Below, in pieces: positions 18,339 through 26,571 of a stretch of 64,000 nt of DNA. The position numbers and the translations under genes are program-made. This DNA comes from Alteromonas sp. BMJM2. Its GTDB lineage: Bacteria > Pseudomonadota > Gammaproteobacteria > Enterobacterales > Alteromonadaceae. The notes under the pieces are model-generated. The model worked only from the letters and a program-made list of their open reading frames with translations, had not been told where the DNA came from and did not search any database. The DNA lies in assembly GCF_027257845.1 (NCBI RefSeq), contig NZ_JAPVOT010000003.1, positions 186,001 to 250,000 of the forward strand, written 5' to 3'. Positions within the stretch are counted from its first letter, which is position 1, and every line of letters starts with the position of its first letter.

Positions 18339-20408
18339 CTATTGCGCCGGCCATAGGGTGGTATTCGACATGTCCATATCAGTGTGCTGAACGTTTGGCC
18401 CAAGCTCAATTTGACTGCCTTTTTTCACAAAAACGGCCATATCATTAAGCGACAGCGTTTCTTCTTTGTAGCTATTTCCGCTAACCACTTCGTCAGTGCC
18501 CAAACGCACCCACTCGCCTTTAGGAAGGTAGTATTTTACTTTTCCACCGGGCACTACACATGGAACAACAAGCAAGTCATCACCACACATAAACTGCTGT
18601 TCGAAACTATGTGAGAGCGGCTCATTGGGAAATGCCAAAACCATTGCCCGCTGAACAGGTAACCCAGTTTGCGACGCCTGCTGCGCCACCTTTTGTAAAT
18701 ACGGAATAAGTTGGTATCTAAGCCTTAATGCCTCAAACACCGCGCTTGACGCTGCTTCACCATAAGACCAGGGTTCGCGAGGCCCTATACCGTGAAGGCG
18801 CATGTGGGCACTAAATACCGATGCCTGAGTCCAGCGAACGTAAAGTTCTGCATCTCGTGTATCTTTGTAAAAGCCGCCAATATCGGTGGCAAAGAACGGC
18901 CCGCCCGATAACCCCCACGACAAACTACCGCGGATGCTTGCTGCAAGCCCTTGCCAATCCGCTTGCGGATCGCCGCCCCATTGTGAAGGATAACGCTGAC
19001 TGCCAGTCCAGGCAGAACGGCTGAATAAAAACGGCCCTGTTTTACAGTACTTTTCGGCGGCCTCGTACACGCAGCGGTTATACAGCATGCTATACACATT
19101 GTGCAGACGATTGCCCGAATCGCCGCTGTGCGAGAGCATGTTGTCGTCTTCTAGTTGCTCACCAAAGTCGGCTTTTATCATATCTATGCCTAAATCGAAG
19201 AGAGGTTTGTGAGACTCTCTCCAAAACTCGTAGGCTTCAGGGTGGGTAAAATCGAGAATACCGGAATCTGGCAGTGGTGTAAGTACTTCACCAAATGGGC
19301 TTAAGTCCCATTCGTAGCGGTAAGCCTCGCCTGTACGTTTGTCTTTTATTAACCAGCCTTTATCGGCAGCCTTTTTAAACAACGGGTTCTTCACGGAAAT
19401 CATGGGGTATTCCCACACACAAATTTTAAACCCTAATGCCTTGAGCTCATCTATTACGGGTTGCGGATTGGCATAGCGAGATGGGTCCCATTCAAAAGCA
19501 AAGCGGGTATCGGTGTCTTGCCATGCTCTACCATCAAGGGTAATAACATCGCACGGCATTTCTTTTTCGCGTACTTCTTTTGCAACCGCTAGTAGCTCTT
19601 CCGCATCTTTGTAATACGCTTTTGAAAGAATGACGCCCAAGCTCCACGTTGGCGGCGTTGGAGCAAAGCCAGTTAGCTGGCTATAGGTGTTAATGCTTTT
19701 TGCTGGTGTGTCTTCGTGATACAAAAACACATCGAGTAAAGCGTCTTCAACTAAGCACACGTAAGCACGTTGAGACCATAGCGCATAGCCAACGCCGTGG
19801 GTTACCGGCGAAGGGGTATGAACAAATAGGTTCCACCCTTCAGGGCTCCAGGCATAAGGTGTGTTTTTGTAAGACTTCTCTGCGTTAACACCAAGGGCAT
19901 CGTGGTTGTATGAGCGAATAAGCTGACCACGCTTATCAAGCTTGGCCCATTTTTCGCCTAAACCATACACAGCTTCGTCGTAGGCCAGCTCTAAACTAAT
20001 TAACCAACCCGCATCGGTTTTAGCAAAAGGAGGAAGGCGATGTTGACGAACAAAATGCCCATCGGTGGCGCTTTGCTGTACCAGCTTATCGTTTTTAAAC
20101 AGTTTAAAGTGAAGGGGCGACGTAAATAGCTCAAGGCGGTAGCTTCCACCCTCTAGAGTAAATTGGTCATTATCAACAGATAACGTGAGCGGCTCTTTTT
20201 CAGGCGTACTTGTTAGCATCCCATACGCGGTTTGACTATCATCAGCACTTTGAATTCGTAGTCCAAAATTGCTTATTGATACTCGAAGCTCACCACATTG
20301 AGTAGGGACAATAAGAATATCGCTATTCTCTAGATAAGGGGCTTGGGTAATATCTGCCGGCTCTATTTGATTCCAATCTGGCTCGCTAACACTAAAGGCC
20401 TTACTCAT
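18339..20408 (-). CDS. GH31 alpha-glycosidase (YicI/alpha-xylosidase-like spelling)
   Basis: 689 residues: an N-terminal beta-sandwich (to about 250), a (beta/alpha)8 catalytic domain starting TPPTWSLG, and a C-terminal beta domain. The nucleophile is D414 in MIKADFGEQ; the acid/base is D480 in QWGGDPQADW. No signal peptide, so it acts in the cytoplasm after uptake. The +1 loop reads LDGRAWQDTDTRFAFEWDP, like YicI-type enzymes; the QDW...R..W sulfonate-binding signature known for YihQ sulfoquinovosidases is not evident. Neighbours (dioxygenase, sulfite genes) still argue for a sulfonated sugar glycoside. It is the first gene of a two-gene operon with the symporter, 18 bp downstream of a palindromic operator. 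Confidence 0.9.
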   Translation of the reverse strand: MSKAFSVSEPDWNQIEPADITQAPYLENSDILIVPTQCGELRVSISNFGLRIQSADDSQTAYGMLTSTPEKEPLTLSVDNDQFTLEGGSYRLELFTSPLHFKLFKNDKLVQQSATDGHFVRQHRLPPFAKTDAGWLISLELAYDEAVYGLGEKWAKLDKRGQLIRSYNHDALGVNAEKSYKNTPYAWSPEGWNLFVHTPSPVTHGVGYALWSQRAYVCLVEDALLDVFLYHEDTPAKSINTYSQLTGFAPTPPTWSLGVILSKAYYKDAEELLAVAKEVREKEMPCDVITLDGRAWQDTDTRFAFEWDPSRYANPQPVIDELKALGFKICVWEYPMISVKNPLFKKAADKGWLIKDKRTGEAYRYEWDLSPFGEVLTPLPDSGILDFTHPEAYEFWRESHKPLFDLGIDMIKADFGEQLEDDNMLSHSGDSGNRLHNVYSMLYNRCVYEAAEKYCKTGPFLFSRSAWTGSQRYPSQWGGDPQADWQGLAASIRGSLSWGLSGGPFFATDIGGFYKDTRDAELYVRWTQASVFSAHMRLHGIGPREPWSYGEAASSAVFEALRLRYQLIPYLQKVAQQASQTGLPVQRAMVLAFPNEPLSHSFEQQFMCGDDLLVVPCVVPGGKVKYYLPKGEWVRLGTDEVVSGNSYKEETLSLNDMAVFVKKGSQIELGPNVQHTDMDMSNTTLWPAQ

Positions 20409-20426
20409 TAACTCATCACTCTGAAC

Positions 20427-20440
20427 GTCTTATATAAGAC
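20427..20440. promoter_or_regulatory. GntR-type operator before the GH31-symporter operon
   Basis: GTCTTATATAAGAC, a perfect 14-bp palindrome 18 bp upstream of the GH31 start codon (minus-strand gene). Same core as at 16462 and nearly the same as at 21612. Its position across the expected promoter or leader suits repression. Confidence 0.85.
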
Positions 20441-20611
20441 ACAAGTTAATGAAATGTAACCACAGTGTCAATCGGCAATTAAAGATTTACTAACAAACAC
20501 TGGTATTGAGGATACCCGCTAAAATGAACAGCCAAGAGCAAAGCACTCTTCTACCATTGTTGTTACCCTTGTTATTATTGCCCTTTCAAAATTAGTAAAA
20601 AGTACGCTATA

Positions 20612-20625
20612 CATCTTGTGTATGA
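20612..20625. promoter_or_regulatory. Possible weak autoregulatory operator before gntR
   Basis: ATCTTGTGTATGAT matches 9 of 14 positions of GTCTTATATAAGAC and lies 38 bp before the preferred GntR start. It may be a lower-affinity site for autoregulation. Confidence 0.35.
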
Positions 20626-20662
20626 TATAACAAAAGAAAAACAAACTTTAGGTTTTGGTTTT

Positions 20663-21412
20663 ATGTCTTCATCTCAATTTGACCATAAGCTCGGCGGGCC
20701 GAGCCTCGCCTTTCAGCCTCTATACCAGCAGGTTGGCGAATATATTAAGCAGCTCATTGTTGAACGCAGATGGCAGCCTGGGGAAATGCTTCCCAGCGAG
20801 TTTAAACTGGCAGACGAATTTAACGTTAGTCAGGGCACGGTTCGCAAAGCCCTTACCTTACTCACAGACACCAAAATTGTCACTCGCCGACAGGGCGTAG
20901 GTACCTTTGTGTCAGAGCACACTGCACAAGACGCCTTATTCCGCTTCTTCCCTCTTCAAGCCGATGGTAAGGGTGCAGATCTTCCCAAAGCCGAATTGCT
21001 GAGCAAAGAGCGTGTTGCGCCCTCTAATGTAGTGCAAAAAGCCCTGTCGCTTTCAGCGAAAGACAAGGTTATCAAGCTTGTACGCAGGCGAATTCTCGAC
21101 AATGAGTTTTGCATGCTGGAAACCGTGTATCTTCCGGCCAAACTGTTTACTGGTATTAACACACGAGAAGATATTCCCCACACGCTTTATCACTTCTATC
21201 AGACCGACTATAACCAAACCGTGTTTAAAACCCAGGACAGCATAAAAGCGGTATTGGCCTCGCAAAGCGACGCAGACCTATTACATATAGAAAAGGGCAC
21301 ACCCCTTCTACTTGTCACTCGAGTCACCGAATCGATAGATGGCAAACTTATTGAGTACCGCGAAAGTAAATGCCGTACCGACCATTACCACTATCAGGTA
21401 GAGTTAGATTAG
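20663..21412 (+). CDS. GntR-family regulator with UTRA domain
   Basis: 249 residues from the ATG at 20663 (MSSSQF); the frame is open from 20618, but that start overlaps a probable operator. The N-terminal winged helix (about 20-85) reads MLPSEFKLADEFNVSQGTVRKAL, then RRQGVGTFV. The rest is a UTRA effector domain (about 95-245, with LVTRVTESIDGKLIEYRESKCR). HutC/NagR-type regulators of this kind usually repress a sugar catabolic operon and release it on binding a phosphorylated or free metabolite. It sits between the GH31-symporter operon and the reductase-dioxygenase operon, both preceded by the palindrome it most likely binds. Confidence 0.92.
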   Translation: MSSSQFDHKLGGPSLAFQPLYQQVGEYIKQLIVERRWQPGEMLPSEFKLADEFNVSQGTVRKALTLLTDTKIVTRRQGVGTFVSEHTAQDALFRFFPLQADGKGADLPKAELLSKERVAPSNVVQKALSLSAKDKVIKLVRRRILDNEFCMLETVYLPAKLFTGINTREDIPHTLYHFYQTDYNQTVFKTQDSIKAVLASQSDADLLHIEKGTPLLLVTRVTESIDGKLIEYRESKCRTDHYHYQVELD

Positions 21413-21611
21413 TACATCAGCTCTGCCTTTTTGCGTTAAGGGCTTGTTTTAACTACTCTTTCTTACCCCCTTCTAGTTTAGACTTATCTTTCCACCACAC
21501 ATTATTTCTTGTTTTCACACTTTTATACGCATTGATTTAAAACACACCACCCGCTAATTATTAACTTTGTTAACAGATTGTTGACTTAACTAAAGCTGTG
21601 TAATAACTTAT

Positions 21612-21625
21612 GTCTTATACAAGAC
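21612..21625. promoter_or_regulatory. GntR-type operator before the reductase-dioxygenase operon
   Basis: GTCTTATACAAGAC differs from the site at 20427 by one base. It lies 58 bp upstream of the chosen reductase start, inside the expected promoter. Confidence 0.82.
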
Positions 21626-21683
21626 TAATGTATTATTAAAATACACTTAGCTAAAATACGAGAAATATAAGGTGAATAACGTA

Positions 21684-22637
21684 ATGGACAAAATACCAGA
21701 GGTAGGATTTGGCTTTTGGAAAGTAGACAAAGCCATTTGTGCAGATACAACCTATGAAGCAATTAAAGCAGGATATCGCCATTTAGATTGCGCAACCGAT
21801 TACGGCAACGAAAAAGAAGTGGGTGAGGGAATTGCTCGCGCCATTGCTGAGGGGATATGTTCGCGAGAAGAGCTGTGGATCACGTCAAAGCTGTGGAACA
21901 CCTTTCACGCCCCAGAGCATGTTGAACTAGCGCTTAATAAAACATTAAGCGACTTAAAGCTAGACTATCTCGACCTATACCTCATTCACTTTCCTATAGC
22001 GCAAAAGTTTGTTCCCATTGAAACTCGCTACCCGCCAGAGTGGTTTTACGATCCAGAAGCGCCGGAGCCGACAATGGAACTTGCGCCGGTGCCGCTTTAT
22101 AAAACATGGGAAGCGATGGAGAAGCTTGTTGATGCCGGTTCGGTAAAACAAATTGGTGTGTGTAATTACAACACAGGGCTGATTAACGACTTAATGAGCT
22201 ACGCTCGCATCAAGCCATCTATGCTGCAAATTGAGTCTCATCCTTACCTTACTCAAGAACGACTAATACGACTGGCCAAAAATTACGGCCTAGCGGTAAC
22301 GGCATTCTCACCCCTTGGCGCGCTTTCCTATTTAGAGCTTGAAATGGCTGATAAAACCGAGTCTGTTTTAGAGCAAAGCGTTGTGAAAGCAGCGGCAGAA
22401 GCACATGGCAAAACACCGGCTCAAATCGTTTTACGATGGGGCATTCAACGGGGTAACGCAATTATACCTAAAACCTCAAAAGTTGAGCGAATGAAAGAGA
22501 ACATTGCGTTGTTCGACTTCAACTTAAGCGATGAAGAGATGCAGGCCATATCTGCGCTTAATATGAACCGTCGCTTTAACGATCCTGGGCATTTCTGCGA
22601 AGCTGCCTTCAATCGTTTCCACCCTATTTACGACTAG
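21684..22637 (+). CDS. Aldo/keto reductase, candidate 6-oxo-sugar reductase
   Basis: 317 residues from the ATG at 21684, preceded by AAGGTG; a GTG at 21672 is also in frame. The catalytic tetrad is visible: D35, Y40, K69 (in ITSKLW) and H102 (in YLIHFP). The NADPH-binding C-terminal motif reads AIIPKTSKVERMKEN. Spelling resembles xylose/aldose reductases. In sulfolytic sugar pathways an aldo/keto reductase turns the 6-aldehyde left by C-S cleavage into glucose, and that is my proposed role given the dioxygenase 10 bp downstream. A general aldose reductase role is the alternative. Confidence 0.88.
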   Translation: MDKIPEVGFGFWKVDKAICADTTYEAIKAGYRHLDCATDYGNEKEVGEGIARAIAEGICSREELWITSKLWNTFHAPEHVELALNKTLSDLKLDYLDLYLIHFPIAQKFVPIETRYPPEWFYDPEAPEPTMELAPVPLYKTWEAMEKLVDAGSVKQIGVCNYNTGLINDLMSYARIKPSMLQIESHPYLTQERLIRLAKNYGLAVTAFSPLGALSYLELEMADKTESVLEQSVVKAAAEAHGKTPAQIVLRWGIQRGNAIIPKTSKVERMKENIALFDFNLSDEEMQAISALNMNRRFNDPGHFCEAAFNRFHPIYD

Positions 22638-22647
22638 GAGCTTACTA

Positions 22648-23655
22648 ATGAAAAACGTCAATGAAACCTCGGATGTTGCGTATGCCAATGTGGCTACCCA
22701 GCACAATTATAATGACGACGTATTTCCGTCTATTGTTGTAAATAACTCACACTGTGAAACCGTGGCCGACACTGTTGCCTTTGTAAAAGCGAACCAAGCG
22801 GAACTAGAAGCCAAATTAGCCAGCTCCGGTGCTCTTTTATTTCGCGGTTTCCCGCTAGACTCTGCGGAAGTATTTGACGTTTTTTCAGCCGGCTTCGGCT
22901 ATCCAAATTTCACCTATCAAGAATCGTTGTCTAATGCGGTAAGAATTAACTTTACTGAGCGTGTATTTACGGCCAACGAAGCGCCTAAAGACGTGGAAAT
23001 ATTCTTACATCACGAAATGGCGCAAACGCCCATTTCTCCCAGCAAAGTATTTTTCTTCTGTCAGTCGGCAGCCGATGAAGGTGGTGCTACGCCCCTGTGC
23101 CGCTCAGACAAACTGTTTGAAGCACTTAAAGCAGAAAACCCACAATTAGCTGACGACTTTAAGCAAAAGGGCCTGAAATACACCACTACCATGCCCGCTG
23201 CCGACGATGCGAATTCTGGCCAAGGTAGAAGCTGGAAAAGCACACTAAGTGTAGAAACCGTTGAAGAAGCTGAAGATAAATTAAGGGAGTTAGGATACAG
23301 CTGGGACTGGATGCCCGATGGCAGCCTAAAAGCCGTTACACCAGTATTACCAGCAGTGGTAGAAATGTCAGACGGCTCTGAGGTATTTTACAATCAGCTA
23401 ATTGCAGCTTACATGGGTTGGAAAGGGGTAAGAGAAAACCCATCGTCGGCCATTACATTTGGCGACGGCAGCCATATCCCAAAAGAAGGATTAGAGCGCG
23501 CCTCTGAACTTGCTGAAGATTTTACCTTCGACCTTGAATGGCAAGATGGTGATGTTGCGGTGGTTGATAATTACCGCACCATGCACGGACGCCGCCCTTA
23601 TTCTGGCGACAGAAAACGGGTTGTGTTAGTGGCTTTAGTGGCCGCAGACCGGTAA
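22648..23655 (+). CDS. TauD/TfdA-superfamily Fe(II)/2-oxoglutarate dioxygenase
   Basis: 335 residues. The facial triad reads HHE at 121-123 (H121 and E123) and H313 in YRTMHGRRPYSGDRKR, whose arginine would hold 2-oxoglutarate. The acid is Glu, not the Asp usual in TauD, a variant seen in SyrP/clavaminate-synthase-like members. Proposed reaction: hydroxylation of the carbon bearing a sulfonate, so sulfite leaves and an aldehyde remains. Support is context: a reductase before it and sulfite-handling genes after it. AGGAG precedes the ATG. Without the context it could be a hydroxylase of an amino acid or secondary metabolite. Confidence 0.85.
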   Translation: MKNVNETSDVAYANVATQHNYNDDVFPSIVVNNSHCETVADTVAFVKANQAELEAKLASSGALLFRGFPLDSAEVFDVFSAGFGYPNFTYQESLSNAVRINFTERVFTANEAPKDVEIFLHHEMAQTPISPSKVFFFCQSAADEGGATPLCRSDKLFEALKAENPQLADDFKQKGLKYTTTMPAADDANSGQGRSWKSTLSVETVEEAEDKLRELGYSWDWMPDGSLKAVTPVLPAVVEMSDGSEVFYNQLIAAYMGWKGVRENPSSAITFGDGSHIPKEGLERASELAEDFTFDLEWQDGDVAVVDNYRTMHGRRPYSGDRKRVVLVALVAADR

Positions 23656-23660
23656 TTGTT

Positions 23661-24665
23661 ATGAACGACCTAGCAGTAAAATGCAAAAACATTTGGCCGG
23701 GCTTAGGTATTGCCACCATTACTGGAATGGCAGCACTGTTTCTTGGTGAACATTACAACGCCCCCGTTATGTTATTTGCGTTACTGCTGGGTATGGCCGT
23801 GTCGTTTCTATATCAGCAAGACACGCCGTGCTCGTGCGGAATAGACTTTACTGCTAGCACGCTACTGCGCGCAGGTGTAGTACTGCTAGGCTTACGCGTG
23901 GCACTTGGCGATCTTATTGTACTAGGTTGGCAAACGGCCCTTATGCTTGCTGGCGCCATATTCACCACCATAGTACTGGGTGTTTTGCTGGCTAAAGCCT
24001 TTGGTTTGCAAAAGCGCTTTGGGGCGCTTACTGGAGGCTCGGTAGCCATTTGCGGCGCGTCGGCGGCCCTTGCTATTTCTACTATTCTGCCTAAAGGCGA
24101 GAACCACGAACGAGACACCCTTCTTACTGTAATTGGCGTGACGGCCATGTCTACCATTGCCATGATTGTGTACCCCATTATTGCGGCCCAATTGGGTATG
24201 AACGATATTAAAGCGGGCATATTTTTAGGCGGTACTATTCACGATGTAGCACAGGTGGTGGGCGCTGGATATTCCGTGTCGGAAGAAGCCGGCGATATGG
24301 CAACGCTAACCAAACTTGTGCGCGTTGCCATGTTAATGCCGGTAGTGCTTATTATGATGCTGGTTATAAAACACTTTTACACCGCAAAACAAAATATAAA
24401 AGAAGGCGACGTACCTAAAGTGCCGCTGTTTTTAGTGGGCTTTATTACCATGATGTTACTCAATAGCTTTGTGACGTTACCTGAATACATTGTTGAAACT
24501 GGCTCGCAGGTATCGCGGTTTTTCCTTGTGGTGTCTATTACCGCCATTGGCATGAAGTCGAACTTAGGTAAACTTGCCGAAGTAGGCGCCTTACCCATAA
24601 TGATGATATTAGCTGAAACCATTTGGATAGCGTTACTTATCTTAGGCTACTTGTTCTTTTTATAG
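23661..24665 (+). CDS. YeiH-family (UPF0324) putative sulfate/sulfite exporter
   Basis: 334 residues with about ten membrane segments. Family hallmarks include LLRAGVVLLGLRVALGD, GGSVAICGASAALAIS and GGTIHDVAQVVGAGY. It begins 5 bp after the dioxygenase stop codon, so it is in the same operon. YeiH proteins are annotated as sulfate exporters, mostly from genome context with sulfonate metabolism; here it would push sulfite or sulfate into the periplasm, where the next two genes act. The exported ion is not proved by sequence. Confidence 0.88.
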   Translation: MNDLAVKCKNIWPGLGIATITGMAALFLGEHYNAPVMLFALLLGMAVSFLYQQDTPCSCGIDFTASTLLRAGVVLLGLRVALGDLIVLGWQTALMLAGAIFTTIVLGVLLAKAFGLQKRFGALTGGSVAICGASAALAISTILPKGENHERDTLLTVIGVTAMSTIAMIVYPIIAAQLGMNDIKAGIFLGGTIHDVAQVVGAGYSVSEEAGDMATLTKLVRVAMLMPVVLIMMLVIKHFYTAKQNIKEGDVPKVPLFLVGFITMMLLNSFVTLPEYIVETGSQVSRFFLVVSITAIGMKSNLGKLAEVGALPIMMILAETIWIALLILGYLFFL

Positions 24666-24680
24666 AGGTGTTCTGCTCAG

Positions 24681-24710
24681 CTTGATACAACTCAACTTGA
24701 TACAACTCAA
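24681..24710. repeat. 15-bp intergenic tandem repeat, two copies
   Basis: CTTGATACAACTCAA occurs twice head-to-tail (24681-24695, 24696-24710) in the gap after the exporter gene. Rotated, it matches 10 of 15 positions of the complement of the unit at 6905. Confidence 0.75.
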
Positions 24711-24835
24711 CTGGGCAAAGCCCGATTTGGAAACGCTCGACTAGGTAAAGCTAGCGAATAAATCCTAAGCAAAAATACCAAGCAGCAAAGCAATATAGAC
24801 GCCACTAACTTACGTAACTTTAAAAGGTATATGCA

Positions 24836-26137
24836 GTGAAAAAGCGCGGCCTTCATGAACTTTACGCCAACGATGCTGAAAAAGCAGACCTCACCGTATT
24901 TGGCAGAACTAGTAACCCAATGAGCCGTCGAGGCTTTTTATCTGGGTTAAAAACACTGTCGGTACTGCTTGGCGCCGAAGTGGTTTACGGACAGTTCATG
25001 CCATCTGGGCTTATTCCCGCTGCGTTTGCACAATCAGACACCCCTTTTGAAATAGCAGGTAAAGACGGGCTAGTGGTATTAAACGACCGCCCCGTAAATG
25101 CAGAAACACCCGCACACTTACTTGATGACAAGGTTACACCGGCTAATCGCCTTTTTGTGCGCAATAACGGTATTGTGCCAAGCGCCCCCAATCCAGATAC
25201 ATGGACACTCACCATAGAGGGTGAATCTGCCAAGCAGTCTAAAACATTTACCCTCAACGAGCTAAAACAACGCTTTAAACATTACACCTATCAACTAACG
25301 TTAGAATGCGGCGGTAACGGCAGGGCTGAGTTTTCTCCTGCGGCCACAGGCAACCAATGGACCACCGGTGCAGTAGGCTGCCCTAAATGGACAGGCGTTC
25401 GGCTAAAAGACGTATTACAAGCAGTGGGCGTAAACGATGACGCTGTTTATATTGGTTATTATGGCAACGATCAGCATTTAAGCAGAACGCCCGGTAAAGC
25501 AGCTATCTCCCGAGGCGTGCCTATTAGTAAGGCCATGGAAGATGAGTCGCTTATTGCCTGGGAAATGAACGGCGAACCGTTACCTTTAATGAATGGCTTT
25601 CCGCTGCGTTTAGTGTTTGGAGGATGGCCTGCATCCACATCGGGCAAATGGTTAAGCAAAATTGTTATTCGAAACCAAGTGCACGATGGCGCAAAAATGC
25701 TGGGCAAAGCCTACCGCGTTCCTTGTGAACCCGTAGCGCCAGGCACAACCGTACCCGATGATGAAATGTGTATTATTGAGGCCATGCCGATTAAATCGCT
25801 TATCACCTACCCTCAATCTGGTGTAGAGCAAAAGCTTTCAAAAGCGTTAGCGGTGAGGGGACACGCGTGGTGCGGCGCTACCAGCGTAAAAGACATGTTC
25901 ACCTCAATCGACTTTGGCCAAACTTGGCAAAAGGCCGAGCTATCTCGCCCCGCAAACCGACACGCGTGGCAACACTTCTCTACCCGTATTTCGTTCCCTC
26001 AAAAAGGCTACTATGAAATATGGGCAAAAGCTGTAGATGAAACAGGCAAAGCCCAACCCATGGTGCTGCCTGGCTGGAATCCAAAGGGTTATTTAAATAA
26101 TGCGTGTCATCGCGTTGCAGTAAAAGTGGTGGCGTAA
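24836..26137 (+). CDS. sorA: Molybdopterin sulfite dehydrogenase, SorA-like
   Basis: 433 residues. The start is the GTG at 24836 with AAAAGG upstream; no ATG fits. A twin-arginine signal is visible at 30-35 (SRRGFL) followed by a hydrophobic stretch to AFA (about 65), so it is exported folded to the periplasm. The sulfite-oxidase domain contains C158 in LTLECGGNGR, the cysteine that binds molybdenum, and a C-terminal dimerisation domain (about 310-430). It would oxidise sulfite to sulfate. A c-type cytochrome gene follows 2 bp later. Alternative: another member of the sulfite-oxidase family with a different substrate, less likely given the neighbours. Confidence 0.9.
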   Translation: MKKRGLHELYANDAEKADLTVFGRTSNPMSRRGFLSGLKTLSVLLGAEVVYGQFMPSGLIPAAFAQSDTPFEIAGKDGLVVLNDRPVNAETPAHLLDDKVTPANRLFVRNNGIVPSAPNPDTWTLTIEGESAKQSKTFTLNELKQRFKHYTYQLTLECGGNGRAEFSPAATGNQWTTGAVGCPKWTGVRLKDVLQAVGVNDDAVYIGYYGNDQHLSRTPGKAAISRGVPISKAMEDESLIAWEMNGEPLPLMNGFPLRLVFGGWPASTSGKWLSKIVIRNQVHDGAKMLGKAYRVPCEPVAPGTTVPDDEMCIIEAMPIKSLITYPQSGVEQKLSKALAVRGHAWCGATSVKDMFTSIDFGQTWQKAELSRPANRHAWQHFSTRISFPQKGYYEIWAKAVDETGKAQPMVLPGWNPKGYLNNACHRVAVKVVA

Positions 26138-26139
26138 AG

Positions 26140-26547
26140 ATGAAAGATACACAATACCCCGCTGCCAATAACATGAGCTTCACTATGCCATTAGCGTTGC
26201 GCTCATTCGTTATTGCGCTTTGCTTAACTGGGTTTAGCGCTATGTTTGCGAGCAGTTCAGAAGCAGCCGAACCGGCGATAGACCCGCAATCAGGGTTAGT
26301 AATAGCTGAAGGCTCGAAACTGGTTTTAGCCCACTGTAGCGCGTGCCATTCAACCTCGCTTATTACGCAAAACGCCATGAGTAAAAAACGCTGGTTAGAA
26401 ACTATCAGGTGGATGCAAGACACACAAAAACTGTGGCCACTAGGTGACGCAGAGCCCGTTATTTTAGACTACTTAGCTACATGGTATGGGCCTAAAGAAT
26501 CGGCAAGGCGACCGCTGCTTGCCCCTCACCTTATGCCAAAGCGATAA
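26140..26547 (+). CDS. sorB: Monohaem cytochrome c, SorB-like electron acceptor
   Basis: 135 residues from the ATG at 26140, two bases after the sorA stop; the frame is also open upstream inside sorA, which I reject because it lacks a start with a good site. A hydrophobic signal peptide (about 18-43) precedes one haem motif, CSACH (66-70). A late methionine-rich end (LMPKR) could supply the axial ligand. Expected to take electrons from SorA in the periplasm. Sized and placed like SorB. Confidence 0.85.
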   Translation: MKDTQYPAANNMSFTMPLALRSFVIALCLTGFSAMFASSSEAAEPAIDPQSGLVIAEGSKLVLAHCSACHSTSLITQNAMSKKRWLETIRWMQDTQKLWPLGDAEPVILDYLATWYGPKESARRPLLAPHLMPKR

Positions 26548-26571
26548 CTGTAGCTGCCTTTAAAACAGGTA

